Counted from the first letter of the stretch, positions 7,022 to 16,671 are shown. The stretch is 64,000 bases of DNA from Devosia yakushimensis (GCF_030159855.1 NZ_BSNG01000001.1:3100001-3164000); one strand, 5' to 3'. Made by a program: numbers and translations. Notes: generated by a model not told the origin, from the sequence alone.

Positions 7022-8371
7022 AATTGCAGGATAGCGGTGCTTGAGCAGCCCATAGACCGCGCGGATGCCGTGGTCGGTGCCGCCCTGGGGCCGGCCAGGA
7101 CGGGCCTCGGGAGCCCAAGCCATGATATCGAGATGGACCCAGGCCTTAGCCCGCGACACGAAACGCCGCATGAAGAGAGCCGCGGTGATGGAACCGGCAA
7201 AGCCGCCGCTGCCGGCATTGTTCACATCGGCGATCTTGGACGACATCATGGAATCGTAGGGCGACCAGAGCGGCATCTGCCAGAGCGGGTCATCGGCACG
7301 GAGGCCGGCGGCCATAAGGTCGCGAGCCAGGCTGTCATCGGTCGAGTAAAGCGCGGGCAGATCGGGACCCAGGGCCACGCGGGCGGCGCCGGTAAGGGTA
7401 GCCATATCGATCAGCAGGTCGGGGCTTTCCTCATCGGCCAGAGCCAAGGCATCGGCGAGGATCAGGCGGCCTTCGGCATCGGTATTGCCGATCTCGACGG
7501 TCAGCCCCTTGCGGGAGGTCAGCACATCGCCGGGGCGGAAGGCATCGCCGGCAATGGCGTTTTCGACAATGGGAATGAGCACGCGCAGCCGCACGGCGAG
7601 GCCCGCCGAGACGATGGCATGGGCGAGGCCCAGCACATTGGCGGCGCCGCCCATATCCTTCTTCATCAGCAACATGCCGGTGGCCGTCTTGATATCGAGC
7701 CCGCCGGTATCGAAGGTAACGCCCTTGCCCACCAGGGTTACTTTGGGATCGCTCTCTCGGCCCCAGCTCAGATCGAGCAGGCGGGGCGGTTGCGCGGCGG
7801 CACGGCCGACGGCATGGATCATGGGGAAATTGGCGGCCAGCAGGTCATCGCCGACAATGGCGGAGACGCTTATGCCGCGGGCCGAGGCAAAGTCGCGAAT
7901 GACCTGTTCGAACGCGTCGGGCCCCAGATCATTGCTGGGCGTATTGACCAGATCGCGGGCCAGCACGGCGGCCTCGACGAGGCGGTCGATCTCGGCGGCG
8001 TCGGCAGCGGCGGGCGCAGCCAGGCGCGGCGCAGGTTCGGTTTTGCGATAACGGGCAAACCGATAGGCGCCGAGGCGGAACCCCACGGCGGCCAGGACCG
8101 GGTCGCCATAGGTGCCCTCGAGATGGTAATCGCCCTCCGGCAGATTGGCGCCGGCAAGACCCAGGATCAATGCCGGGCGGGCCGCCGGTTCGCCACTACC
8201 GAAAAGATAGCCCTCCACAGCACCGGCCTCCCCCGGCAGCGCCAGCAGACGCCCCCGCTGGCCGGCAAAGCCATTGGCCCGGGCCCAGGCATGCCAGGAT
8301 GGCGCCAGGCTGGCAGCATCAAGCCGCCCCTCTTCGACAACGATGACGGGCAGGGACTGGACTTGCGACAT
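7019..8371 (-). CDS. M17 family leucyl aminopeptidase
   Basis: A 450-residue cytosolic metallo-aminopeptidase that removes N-terminal residues from peptides. The catalytic C-terminal domain shows VGKGVTFDTGG with metal-binding Lys and Asp, KKDMGGAAN, and the M17 signature NTDAEGRLILADAL supplying the last Asp/Glu pair and the catalytic Arg. It is closer to the shorter PepA/PepB-like branch found in Alphaproteobacteria than to E. coli PepA. The ATG at 8371 (MSQVQSLP) behind GGAG is preferred to the ORF start at 8401. It is divergent from tadD, which has no obvious functional link. Confidence 0.9.
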   Translation of the reverse strand: MSQVQSLPVIVVEEGRLDAASLAPSWHAWARANGFAGQRGRLLALPGEAGAVEGYLFGSGEPAARPALILGLAGANLPEGDYHLEGTYGDPVLAAVGFRLGAYRFARYRKTEPAPRLAAPAAADAAEIDRLVEAAVLARDLVNTPSNDLGPDAFEQVIRDFASARGISVSAIVGDDLLAANFPMIHAVGRAAAQPPRLLDLSWGRESDPKVTLVGKGVTFDTGGLDIKTATGMLLMKKDMGGAANVLGLAHAIVSAGLAVRLRVLIPIVENAIAGDAFRPGDVLTSRKGLTVEIGNTDAEGRLILADALALADEESPDLLIDMATLTGAARVALGPDLPALYSTDDSLARDLMAAGLRADDPLWQMPLWSPYDSMMSSKIADVNNAGSGGFAGSITAALFMRRFVSRAKAWVHLDIMAWAPEARPGRPQGGTDHGIRAVYGLLKHRYPAI

Positions 8372-8509
8372 GGCGGGCTCCGGCGCGATTTGCGGCTGCA
8401 TTTGTAGCGGGCGCGCCCGTCGCTCACAACGGCTGAAACAGGCCTTTAACGGGGTGTTAGGGTTAATGATTTATTGCTTGTGGCGGGAGTGCCCCGGGGA
8501 GTGCCTGTC

Positions 8510-9283
8510 GTGCTGTCGTCATTGTTCCAACGGACCAAGCCTTTGCGCGTCGTGCTGTGCGCCGGCGCGGCGGCCCTGACGATTTCGGCATGTGCGTCCA
8601 CCCGCAGCAATGGACCATTGCCGGATTATGCAGCGGCTCCGGCCGCGCAGGCGCAGCAGGGATTGGTGGAATTGACGGCGCGCTATCGCGCCAATCCGCG
8701 CGACAAGGCCACTATCATTCACTACGCCGCCGCCCTGCGTGCGGCCGGGCAGAGCGCACAGGCCGTTGCGGCACTCGAACAGGGCATCAGCCACTATCCC
8801 AACGACGCCGATATCGCCATTGCCTATGCCAAAGCGCTGACGGCGGACGGCCGGTTCGAGCAATCGCTGGGCGTGCTCGAACGTGTCATCCGCCCGGACG
8901 CGCCGGATTGGAACGCGCTTCTGGTCAAGGGGGCAGCGCTCGACCAGATGGGGCGCAACCAGGAGGCGCGCCAGGTTTATGGCCAGGCGCTGGCCATGGC
9001 GCCGGGCGAGGCCTCCATCGAGGCCAATCTGGGACTTTCCTATGCCATGACCAACGAGCTGGCGCTGGCCGAGCGGCATCTGCGCCGGGCGGCGCAAATG
9101 CCGGGTGCAAACAGCAAAATCCGGCAAAACCTGGCCTTGATCGTCGGCCTGCAAGGCAGGTTCGATGAAGCCCGAACCCTCTACGCCGCCGAATTGCCGC
9201 CCGACCAGGTCGAGAGCAACATGGCCTATATGCGCTCGATGCTGACCCAGCAAAACCGCTGGGATGCGATCGCCAAGGGCTAA
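8510..9283 (+). CDS. tadD: TadD-type TPR lipoprotein of the Tad pilus system
   Basis: A protein of about 257 residues. The N-terminus is a lipoprotein signal with a SAC lipobox (LTISAC), so it is probably anchored in the outer membrane facing the periplasm. It then has tetratricopeptide repeats, including LVKGAALDQMGRNQEARQVY and SYAMTNELALAERHLRRAAQ. TadD is a pilotin-like accessory factor for Flp pilus assembly. The reading frame opens at 8474; the GTG at 8510 is chosen because GGGGAG lies 8 bp upstream, but GTG at 8489 is possible. The gene is convergent with tadC, separated by a palindrome. Confidence 0.85.
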   Translation: MLSSLFQRTKPLRVVLCAGAAALTISACASTRSNGPLPDYAAAPAAQAQQGLVELTARYRANPRDKATIIHYAAALRAAGQSAQAVAALEQGISHYPNDADIAIAYAKALTADGRFEQSLGVLERVIRPDAPDWNALLVKGAALDQMGRNQEARQVYGQALAMAPGEASIEANLGLSYAMTNELALAERHLRRAAQMPGANSKIRQNLALIVGLQGRFDEARTLYAAELPPDQVESNMAYMRSMLTQQNRWDAIAKG

Positions 9284-9332
9284 GACCAGTCGACATTCAG
9301 CTTTTCTGGCTATTGGAGAGCCGGATCCGGCT

Positions 9333-9352
9333 CCCTCCCCTTGAGGGGAGGG
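9333..9352. terminator. GC-rich palindrome between convergent tadD and tadC
   Basis: CCCTCCCC and GGGGAGGG form a perfect 8 bp stem with a TTGA loop. No T-tract follows. The position between two convergent genes suits a bidirectional transcription barrier, and the sequence belongs to the same palindrome family as 42744-42765 and the copies near 47960-48050. Confidence 0.45.
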
Positions 9353-9405
9353 TCAGCGTGTGGGCTCTGCGACGTCCACAAGCTCTAGGTGGAAGGCTCA
9401 GAGCC

Positions 9406-10413
9406 TCAGCCGCCCGCGGCGCCGCCGGGTCCGAAAACCTTGATCAGGGCAGGCGCCATGATCACGATGAAGAGCACCGGCAGAAAGAACAGGATCAGCG
9501 GCACGGTCAGCTTGGGCGGCAGGGATGCGGCCTTCTTTTCGGCCTCCATCATGCGGGCTTCGCGGCCTTCCTCGGCCATGACGCGCAGGGCCTGCCCCAC
9601 GGATGTACCGTAGCGATCGGCCTGGATCAGGGCGGTCATCACCGATCTCACATTATCCAGCCCGATGCGGCGCCCCAGATTGTCATAGGCGCGGGTGCGG
9701 TCCTCGAGGAATGACAATTCGGCAGTGGTCAGGGTCAGTTCTTCCGCCAGCTCGGCGCTTTGCTGCCCGATCTCCTTGGCGACGCGCTTGAAGGCGTGTT
9801 CCATCGACATGCCCGCTTCCACACAGAGCAGCAGCAGATCGAGGCAATCGGGCCAGGCGCGGCGGATGGAGAACTGACGCTTGGTGGTGGTGTTCTTGAG
9901 CAGCAGCACGGGAAGGTAGGAACCCACGATGCCCGCGCCGATGGCAAAAACGAGACTGAGATAAAGCGGACGCTCGCCGGGCGCCAGCACCAGCAGGTAG
10001 AGGGCGGCGAGCAGGAATATTGCCAGCGGGGTCGCCAGGCGCGAGAACAGGAATGTGGTCAGATGCCCCTGCCCGCGATAGCCGGCCATGGCCAGCTTGT
10101 CGACGGTCGCATCGTCCTGGAAGGCCTTTTTGAGATCGAAGCGTTCGACCACCTTCTTCATGTAGGAGCGGGTCTCCCCGCTCCGCCGGATGGAGCCGCG
10201 CCCGTCCCCGCCATTGGAAGCAAGGCCGCGCAGGCGTGCCATTTCCTCGGCGCGCATCTTTTCGCGTTCCAGCGCCACGCGGCGGATGCGCGTCTTCATT
10301 TCGGATTTGACGATGAAGGAGGAGCCGAAGGTGTAGACGATGGCCGCTGCGGAAATGGCCGCGAGAATGGCGATGAGAGATTCGCGCTGGGTCAGAAGCT
10401 CAATGATGTTCAT
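9406..10413 (-). CDS. tadC: Tad pilus inner-membrane platform protein TadC
   Basis: A 335-residue type II secretion F-domain protein. There is an N-terminal membrane segment (about residues 10-30), a cytoplasmic region, then paired segments near 125-175 and a C-terminal hydrophobic hairpin around 300-325. The F-domain core carries CLDLLLLCVEAGMSMEHAFKR and YGTSVGQALRVMAEEGRE, as in TadC. With TadB it forms the membrane platform on which the CpaF ATPase acts. ATG at 10413 follows GGGAGAG. It is the last gene of the minus-strand cpa/tad run, 18 bp after tadB. Confidence 0.92.
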   Translation of the reverse strand: MNIIELLTQRESLIAILAAISAAAIVYTFGSSFIVKSEMKTRIRRVALEREKMRAEEMARLRGLASNGGDGRGSIRRSGETRSYMKKVVERFDLKKAFQDDATVDKLAMAGYRGQGHLTTFLFSRLATPLAIFLLAALYLLVLAPGERPLYLSLVFAIGAGIVGSYLPVLLLKNTTTKRQFSIRRAWPDCLDLLLLCVEAGMSMEHAFKRVAKEIGQQSAELAEELTLTTAELSFLEDRTRAYDNLGRRIGLDNVRSVMTALIQADRYGTSVGQALRVMAEEGREARMMEAEKKAASLPPKLTVPLILFFLPVLFIVIMAPALIKVFGPGGAAGG

Positions 10414-10431
10414 GGCGGCTCTCCCGGGCGA

Positions 10432-11406
10432 TCAGAAGTCGAACTTGACCATGCGGTTCATGACAAAAATGCCGGCAGACAGCATGAGCGCCCCGACGCC
10501 CAGCCAGATGTGGCCCAGCGAGGTGGTGACCAGCGGCTCGAGATAGCGGGGCGAGACCAGGCTGACGAGAATACCCACGACGAAGGGCAGCGAGCCGATA
10601 ATGCCGGCAGAGGCCTTGGCCTCGGAAGACATGGCCTTGACCTTCTGCTTCATCTTCTTGCGGTTGCGCAACACCCGCGCCAGATTGCCCAGCGCCTCAC
10701 TGAGATTGCCGCCCGCCTGTTGCTGCACGGTGATCACGACCACGAAGAAATTGACTTCGGGCAGCGGTACCCGGTCGAGCAGGACCTGCACCGCCTCGGT
10801 CATGGACATGCCGAAAGCCTGCTGATCGAGCACGCGGCCGAATTCCGATTTCACCGGCTCCTTGGCATCCTTGGCGACGACGCGAATGGAGTCATTGAGG
10901 GGCAGGCCGGTCTTGACGCCACGCACAATGGCTTCGACGGCGTTGGGCAGCTCGTCCAGGAAGCCATCCTGATATTTCCGGCGCTTGCGGCCGACATACA
11001 TGCGCGGGAGCAGATAGGCTGCGGCTACGGCGAAGATGGCGGCGAAATAGAACGGCACCTGCACAACGACCAGCACGGCAAACAGGACGACGCCCATGAT
11101 GACGCTGTTGCGGATGAAGGCGGCGGGCTTGATCGTCATGCCGGCCTGGAACAGCAATTGGGGCAGCGTGATACGCTTCTTGGCATTGAGCGCATCGGTC
11201 TGCGTCTTGAGCGCCTGCTGCACCGTCTTGCGGCGCTGGTCGCGGCTGCGGGCGGCATCGATCTCCAGCCGGTTGACGCGCAAATCCCCCTGGAAGGCCT
11301 TGCGGCGCTTGTCGGCGCGACTATCCCCCAGGGCGGAAGGCACGAGCGCCAGGCCCGCGGCGCCGACTGCGACCATGGCCAGAATGATGAGCAGGAGCGT
11401 GGTCAT
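10432..11406 (-). CDS. tadB: Tad pilus inner-membrane platform protein TadB
   Basis: A 324-residue type II secretion F-domain protein, partner of TadC. It begins with a membrane segment (MTTLLLIILAMVAVGAAGLA) and has a second hydrophobic pair at about 100-135. The F domain includes FLDELPNAVEAIVRGVKTG and QQQAGGNLSEALGNLARVLR, followed by two C-terminal membrane segments. The ORF opens at 11505 inside cpaF; the ATG at 11406 is chosen because it leaves 4 bp after the cpaF stop and puts the hydrophobic segment at the N-terminus. Confidence 0.93.
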   Translation of the reverse strand: MTTLLLIILAMVAVGAAGLALVPSALGDSRADKRRKAFQGDLRVNRLEIDAARSRDQRRKTVQQALKTQTDALNAKKRITLPQLLFQAGMTIKPAAFIRNSVIMGVVLFAVLVVVQVPFYFAAIFAVAAAYLLPRMYVGRKRRKYQDGFLDELPNAVEAIVRGVKTGLPLNDSIRVVAKDAKEPVKSEFGRVLDQQAFGMSMTEAVQVLLDRVPLPEVNFFVVVITVQQQAGGNLSEALGNLARVLRNRKKMKQKVKAMSSEAKASAGIIGSLPFVVGILVSLVSPRYLEPLVTTSLGHIWLGVGALMLSAGIFVMNRMVKFDF

Positions 11407-11410
11407 GATG

Positions 11411-12898
11411 TCATGAATCCAACAGGTCGCGCTGCTCGACATTGGAGCGTTCAAGCGCTTCGACGAGATTGGCTTCCTCGTTGAAATAGCGAGCGCGCTC
11501 GGCAAATTGCGGCTTGGTGATGCCGGTCGAACGATGACGGCCGAGCAGCATGCCGCTCTGGTCCTCGCCCAGGATGTCGTAGAGGAAAACGTCCTGGGTG
11601 ACGATCACATCGCCTTCCATGCCCAGCACTTCGGTGATGTGGGTGATGCGGCGGGAGCCATCGCGCAGGCGGGCGGCCTGGACAATGACGTCGATCGATG
11701 AGGTGATCATTTCGCGGATGGTACGGCTGGGCAGGGAATAGCCACCCATGGTGATCATCGATTCAAGACGCGAGAGAGCCTCGCGCGGGCTATTGGCATG
11801 CAGCGTGCCCATGGAGCCATCGTGGCCGGTATTCATGGCCTGCAGCAGGTCGAAGGCCTCGGGGCCGCGTACTTCGCCCACGATGATGCGTTCTGGCCGC
11901 ATGCGGAGGCAATTCTTGATGAGATCACGCATGGTGATCTCGCCCTCGCCCTCAAGATTGGGCGGGCGGGTTTCAAGGCGGACCACATGGGGTTGCTGCA
12001 ATTGCAATTCGGCGGAGTCTTCGCAGGTAATGACCCGCTCGTCCTTTTCGATGAAGGCGGTGAGACAATTGAGCAATGTCGTCTTGCCCGAACCGGTGCC
12101 GCCCGAGATCAGCACATTGGCGCGCACCCGGCCCAGGATGCGCAGCACTTCGGCGCCTTCGGTGGAAATGGAATTGTATTTGACGAGCTGAGGCAGCGTC
12201 AGCTTGTCCTTCTTGAACTTGCGGATGGTGAGCGCTGCGCCATCGATGGCGAGCGGAGGCGCGATGACGTTCACACGCGAGCCATCGGGCAGGCGGGCAT
12301 CGCAGATGGGCGAGCTTTCATCGACGCGGCGGCCGACCTGGCTGACGATGCGCTGGCAGACATTCATCAGGTGAGCGTCGTCGCGGAAGCGGACATTGGT
12401 GAGCTTCACCCGGCCGCCCACTTCGATGTAGCAGCGCTGGGAACCGTTCACCATGATATCGGCAATGTCGTCGCGGGCCAAAAGGGGCTCGAGAGGACCA
12501 TAGCCCAAAACGTCATTGCAGATGTCCTCGAGCAGGTCCTCCTGCTCGGAAATCGACATGATGATGGATTTGAGCGCGATGATCTCGGCGACGATATCGC
12601 GGATTTCCTCGCGCGCCGCGTCCTGGTCCATGGTGGCGAGCTGGCTGAGATCGATGGAATCGATCAGCGCGCTGAAAATGGCAGACTTGGTCTGGAAATA
12701 ATCCTTGTCGCGCTGGGTATCGACCGGCATGCGGACGTCGAGCACTTCCTCGGACGTGCGCATGCGGGCGGCCATGGCATCGCTATCCACGCCCCGCCGC
12801 GGCGCGGGCGTTTCAGGGCGCAGCGGCGCAGCGGGAGCCGGACGCGTTTCGGCCAGGCCCGGCGTATTGCCCCCAAATGTCGTGCGCTTGCCAAACAT
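11411..12898 (-). CDS. cpaF: Tad pilus secretion ATPase CpaF/TadA
   Basis: A 495-residue VirB11/PulE-type ATPase that powers Flp pilus extension and probably retraction at the inner-membrane face. The N-terminal 60 residues are low complexity. The core has Walker A GGTGSGKTTLLN (about residue 270), the Asp box and Walker B region RIIVGEVRGPEAFDLLQAMNTGHDG-like sequence, and the His box LHANSPREALSRLE. It is full length for CpaF. It lies between cpaE (29 bp gap) and tadB (4 bp gap). Confidence 0.95.
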   Translation of the reverse strand: MFGKRTTFGGNTPGLAETRPAPAAPLRPETPAPRRGVDSDAMAARMRTSEEVLDVRMPVDTQRDKDYFQTKSAIFSALIDSIDLSQLATMDQDAAREEIRDIVAEIIALKSIIMSISEQEDLLEDICNDVLGYGPLEPLLARDDIADIMVNGSQRCYIEVGGRVKLTNVRFRDDAHLMNVCQRIVSQVGRRVDESSPICDARLPDGSRVNVIAPPLAIDGAALTIRKFKKDKLTLPQLVKYNSISTEGAEVLRILGRVRANVLISGGTGSGKTTLLNCLTAFIEKDERVITCEDSAELQLQQPHVVRLETRPPNLEGEGEITMRDLIKNCLRMRPERIIVGEVRGPEAFDLLQAMNTGHDGSMGTLHANSPREALSRLESMITMGGYSLPSRTIREMITSSIDVIVQAARLRDGSRRITHITEVLGMEGDVIVTQDVFLYDILGEDQSGMLLGRHRSTGITKPQFAERARYFNEEANLVEALERSNVEQRDLLDS

Positions 12899-12927
12899 GT
12901 CCGTCCTATCCGGCCGACCGCAAAAGA

Positions 12928-14199
12928 TCAGGCCCGCTTCTTGAGAAACGAGGGCAGCTTCATCAGGCTGGCTGACTTGCCCCCGGCATGGGACACCTGC
13001 CGGCCAGTCACCTGCATGCCGATGGCCCGGTAGATGTCGTTGATCTTGTTGCTGGCCGCCACCTCGGCGATCATCTGCCCATTATTGGCTGCCGTACCGA
13101 ACAGGGCAGCATCGAAGGGAATGGTGCCGAGCAATTGGCATTCGACCGAGCCGGCGAATTCGGCCGGGCTGATCTCGGGCCGGCGCGGCATGCCAACCTT
13201 GTTGAGCACCAGGCTCGGCCTGGCCTCGGTCGGGCGCAGGGCCTTGATGGTGTCGCTGAGATTTTTGGCATTGCGCAGATTGGCCAGGTCGGGCTCGGCC
13301 ACGATGACGACTTCGTCCACGGTGGCGAGGGTATGGCGCACCCAGGCATTCCAGCCATGAGGAATGTCGAGCACCACGACCGGCATGGTGTTCTGGCTCA
13401 GCTCGATGATCTGCTCGAATTCGCGCTCTTCGAAATCATAGGTGCGGTCGAGCGTGACGGGCGCGGTCAGCAGGTTGATGTGGCTGGCCGCCTTGCTCAT
13501 CAGCCGGTCCAGCATGGTCTGGTCGACCTTCTGATTGGCGAGCACGGCATCAGCCAGGCCATGGGGCGGATCCTGGTTGAAATTGAGCCCAGCAGTACCA
13601 AAGGCCAGGTCCATATCGAGAATGAGACTGTCCTGGCGCAAGGCGGTGGCAATGCCCCAGGCGACATTGTGGGCGACGGTGGACCCACCTGCCCCACCCT
13701 TGGCCGAAACAAAACCGATGGTACGGCCGATAGGGGCGCTGCCTTCGGAGGCGAAGAGATCGGTAATGGCAGAAACGATCTGGGCGGCGCTGGCAGGCAG
13801 CACGATATATTCGGAAACGCCCGACCGGATCAGCTCGCGATAAAGCGGCACGTCATTGACGTGGCCCAGCACAATCAGCCGGGTGGAGGCATCGCAGACT
13901 TCGGCCAGCCGCTCCAGCGCCACCGGGATTTCGGCCGGAGACAGAGCGGTTTCCACGACGATCAGATTGGGCGTGGGGTTGGACTTATAGGTTTCGACCG
14001 CGCCCTCGATGCCGCCATTGTGGGTGGTCAGCGCCACCTTGGACATGCGGCGGTCATGAATGGCGCTTTCGACCAATTGGGCCGTCTGCGAGTGTTCGCA
14101 GAAGGCCTGGATGGTGATCCGCGGAATGAGGCGCGCACCCGACGATATTTCGAGCGCGGTCTCGTCGCTTTTGCGGTTTTCGGGGGTGAGAAAACTCAT
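12928..14199 (-). CDS. cpaE: Pilus assembly ATPase CpaE (MinD/ParA-like)
   Basis: A 423-residue protein. The first 150 residues form a receiver-like domain lacking a clear phospho-acceptor pattern (LIVVETALSPAEIP, LIVLGHVNDVPLYREL). The rest is a MinD/ParA ATPase with the deviant Walker A SAKGGAGGSTVAHN and Walker A' segment LILDMDLAFG. CpaE directs polar localisation of the Tad machine in Caulobacter. The ORF opens at 14250; the ATG at 14199 is chosen since it leaves 10 bp after cpaC. In most cpa operons cpaD lies at exactly this junction; here it does not. Confidence 0.92.
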   Translation of the reverse strand: MSFLTPENRKSDETALEISSGARLIPRITIQAFCEHSQTAQLVESAIHDRRMSKVALTTHNGGIEGAVETYKSNPTPNLIVVETALSPAEIPVALERLAEVCDASTRLIVLGHVNDVPLYRELIRSGVSEYIVLPASAAQIVSAITDLFASEGSAPIGRTIGFVSAKGGAGGSTVAHNVAWGIATALRQDSLILDMDLAFGTAGLNFNQDPPHGLADAVLANQKVDQTMLDRLMSKAASHINLLTAPVTLDRTYDFEEREFEQIIELSQNTMPVVVLDIPHGWNAWVRHTLATVDEVVIVAEPDLANLRNAKNLSDTIKALRPTEARPSLVLNKVGMPRRPEISPAEFAGSVECQLLGTIPFDAALFGTAANNGQMIAEVAASNKINDIYRAIGMQVTGRQVSHAGGKSASLMKLPSFLKKRA

Positions 14200-14209
14200 T
14201 GTACTACTC

Positions 14210-15628
14210 TCAATCCAGCACGAAGCCGACAGAACCGTTGAAGCCGCCACGCATTTCGATATTGCCGCCGACCCCGTAATTGCGCTCCATCCGGCCTAAG
14301 AAGATCGCTTCCGCGTCGCTGGCGGCTTCAAACTTGTCAGTGGGCAGAATGGGCTGCTGGGTCATGGGCGCGGCCAGGTAGGGCGTTACGATGATGACCA
14401 GCTCGGTCTGGCTGCGCTGGAATTCGCGCGAGCGGAACAGCGCGCCCAGGATCGGAATATCACCCAGGCCCGGCAGGCCCGAAATCTGCTGGCGCAGCTT
14501 TTCCTGGATCATGCCGGCAATGGCGATGGTCTGGCCAGGGCGCAGCTCGATGGACGTCTTGGCGCTGCGGTTGTTGAAGCCTGGAATGACGTCGCCGCCA
14601 ATATTGAAGCCGGTTTCGGCAACCTCGGACACCTCGGTTTCGATCTCGAGCCCGACCACGCCGCTGGACTTGATGGTGGGCGTGAATTTGAGCTTCACGC
14701 CGAAATCCTTGAGCGTATAGGTGCGGTTATTGGTGGCCGGATCGATGGCGGAGAGAATGGGAATCTGCCCGCCGGCGAGGAATTCGGCGGGTTCGCCCGA
14801 AATGGCTGTCAGGACCGGCTCGGCCAGGGTGCGGAGCGAGCCACGTTGCTCGAGCGCGCGCAATTCGGCCGAGAGGGAGACATTGCCCGCCGAGAAGCCA
14901 CCCGTGATGCCGTTGGCCAGGTTCGACTGATTGCTGTTAATCCCGGCATTGAAATTGCCGATGGAAAGGCTGCCGGAAAGATTGATGCCGAGCTGCTTGA
15001 CGGTGTCACGCGAGACCTCGGCCACGGTGACCTGCAGCATGACCTGCTGGGAGCCGGAAATATCGAGGATATTGGCGACGTTTTTTTCGTCGCCGGCAAA
15101 TTGTACCGCCACGTCATGGGCGCGCTGCCGATCGTCGCTCGACAGGACAGTGCCGGTGAGCACGACGCGATTGGTGTCATCGCCCAGAGTGACGGATTCA
15201 ACGCGGATATTGGAGCCCGGAATGACGCGGGCCAGCGCCTCCTGCAGGGCATTGCCGACCTGGGAGGGCTCCTTGATGACGCGGATATCGAGCACGGAAA
15301 TGGTGCGGCCCTGATCATCGAGGAAGAAAATATTGGTATCGCCGCCCGATATGCCCTGCACGATAGCGCGGGTGCGGGTGCGCATGATGGCGGCTGCGAC
15401 AGCGGGCTGGGACACCACCACTTCGGCAACGCCCGCAGGCAGATCGACGATGATCGACTTGTTGAGGTCGAGCTCCATCTGCCGCATGCCGCCATAGGCC
15501 GCCGCAGAGATAGTGATCTGCGCTTCCTGGGCGAAGGCTGGCTGGATCGGGGCGGCGCCAGCCAGCAGGGCCATGATGGCGGCTGGGGCAAGGAGCTTGC
15601 GAGACCGGCGGGAAAAGGATGTGAGCAT
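14210..15628 (-). CDS. cpaC: Tad pilus outer-membrane secretin CpaC/RcpA
   Basis: A 472-residue secretin. A signal peptide ends near AFAQEAQ at about residue 35. It is followed by the pilus N-terminal domain (about 40-115, LDLNKSIIVDLPAGVAEVVV), a BON-like segment (120-190) and the secretin domain (about 230-430) with VPGF/RSAKTSIELRPGQTIAIAGMI and the terminal LPGLGDIPILGALF motif. It forms the outer-membrane pore for the Flp pilus. ATG at 15628 follows GAGAGGC. It is downstream of cpaB, 14 bp apart. Confidence 0.94.
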   Translation of the reverse strand: MLTSFSRRSRKLLAPAAIMALLAGAAPIQPAFAQEAQITISAAAYGGMRQMELDLNKSIIVDLPAGVAEVVVSQPAVAAAIMRTRTRAIVQGISGGDTNIFFLDDQGRTISVLDIRVIKEPSQVGNALQEALARVIPGSNIRVESVTLGDDTNRVVLTGTVLSSDDRQRAHDVAVQFAGDEKNVANILDISGSQQVMLQVTVAEVSRDTVKQLGINLSGSLSIGNFNAGINSNQSNLANGITGGFSAGNVSLSAELRALEQRGSLRTLAEPVLTAISGEPAEFLAGGQIPILSAIDPATNNRTYTLKDFGVKLKFTPTIKSSGVVGLEIETEVSEVAETGFNIGGDVIPGFNNRSAKTSIELRPGQTIAIAGMIQEKLRQQISGLPGLGDIPILGALFRSREFQRSQTELVIIVTPYLAAPMTQQPILPTDKFEAASDAEAIFLGRMERNYGVGGNIEMRGGFNGSVGFVLD

Positions 15629-15642
15629 GGCTGCCTCTCGCC

Positions 15643-16569
15643 CTATTGGGGCAACACTTGCGGCGCGGGGTCGCTGGCCGGCACATTGAGGGGAGGAGTG
15701 TAAACCGTATCGGGCGTGGAGAGGCCGGTTGCCACCGGCTGTTGCATGGCCTGGCCGAGGCTCGTGGAGCGCACGCTTTGTTCCTTGCCGAAGCGGATCA
15801 GCCGGACGGACTGGCTGGCGCCCGAATCGGCCACGCTATTGTCGTTGAAATCGACCACCGAGCGCAGGGTCAGGCTGAGTTCGCCCCTGGTGGCAGCATT
15901 GATCAAAATCTCGGCCTGCTGCGGAAACAGCTCAAGGGTTGCTATGGTCGAATTGTCGAACACGACGGGGGTCGGCGAACCGGTTGCTTCCTGCCCGGCC
16001 TCGGTGCCAGTGGCGCCCATTTCGCCCAGGCGCTTGCCGATGGCCAGGACACGCACATTGGACAAAATGACCTGGGATTGCTGGCCCATTTCAGTGGAGG
16101 TAGTCAGCACCACATCGACATGGTCGTTGGGCACGACGAAGCCGCCGGCGCTGGAGACGGCCGAAACGCCCACTGAAACCCCGCGCATGCCCTGGCTCAG
16201 CACGGCGGAGAGATAGCCCTGGTCGGACCGCACCAGCTTGGCCTCACGGATAGGCTCGCCGGGGAAGAATTCGAACCGCACCACCGCGCCGGTCAATTGG
16301 GCGGGAGCATCGGGCATGGCGGTGGCGGTGACATATTCGGGGCGAACCGCGCCCTCGGGCCAATCCTGCCATTCCAGGGTCTGCGCGGTCAGGCGCTCGC
16401 CGATACCAACGGCGGTCTTGGCCACCAGAACCTGGCTCTTGGGCTCGGGGCGAACCACCTCGCTCACCACCTGCTCGGGCGCCGGCCGCCCACCGCGCGT
16501 CACAAGAAATGCGGCTAGCCCGGCGGCAACCACAGCCACAAGGATCAAGATGAGACGCGCCGGCTTCAT
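15643..16569 (-). CDS. cpaB: Flp pilus assembly protein CpaB/RcpC
   Basis: A 308-residue periplasmic protein with an N-terminal membrane anchor (about residues 5-24). An SAF domain follows at about 48-110 (VLVAKTAVGIGERLTAQTLEWQ-type start), then the RcpC region (GVSVGVSAVSSAGGFVVPNDHVDVV). CpaB is thought to interact with the CpaC secretin and guide the pilus through the periplasm. The C-terminal 40 residues are low complexity and Pro-rich. ATG at 16569 follows GGAG. It probably heads the cpaB-C-E-F-tadB-C transcript, with a promoter in the AT-rich 200 bp upstream. Confidence 0.92.
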   Translation of the reverse strand: MKPARLILILVAVVAAGLAAFLVTRGGRPAPEQVVSEVVRPEPKSQVLVAKTAVGIGERLTAQTLEWQDWPEGAVRPEYVTATAMPDAPAQLTGAVVRFEFFPGEPIREAKLVRSDQGYLSAVLSQGMRGVSVGVSAVSSAGGFVVPNDHVDVVLTTSTEMGQQSQVILSNVRVLAIGKRLGEMGATGTEAGQEATGSPTPVVFDNSTIATLELFPQQAEILINAATRGELSLTLRSVVDFNDNSVADSGASQSVRLIRFGKEQSVRSTSLGQAMQQPVATGLSTPDTVYTPPLNVPASDPAPQVLPQ

Positions 16570-16671
16570 GCCACACTCCGGTTAGGACGGAGCCATTCTG
16601 GCCCAATTCCACACTAGTGAGTGTGTACCCAAAGGGTCAAAGTTTGGTTAACCGGGTGTTTGCGAGTTCAG

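Noticed and set aside
9760..11484. 574-codon plus-strand ORF opposite tadC and tadB
   Set aside because: Antisense to two clear pilus genes, crosses their boundary and has the biased composition of a shadow frame.
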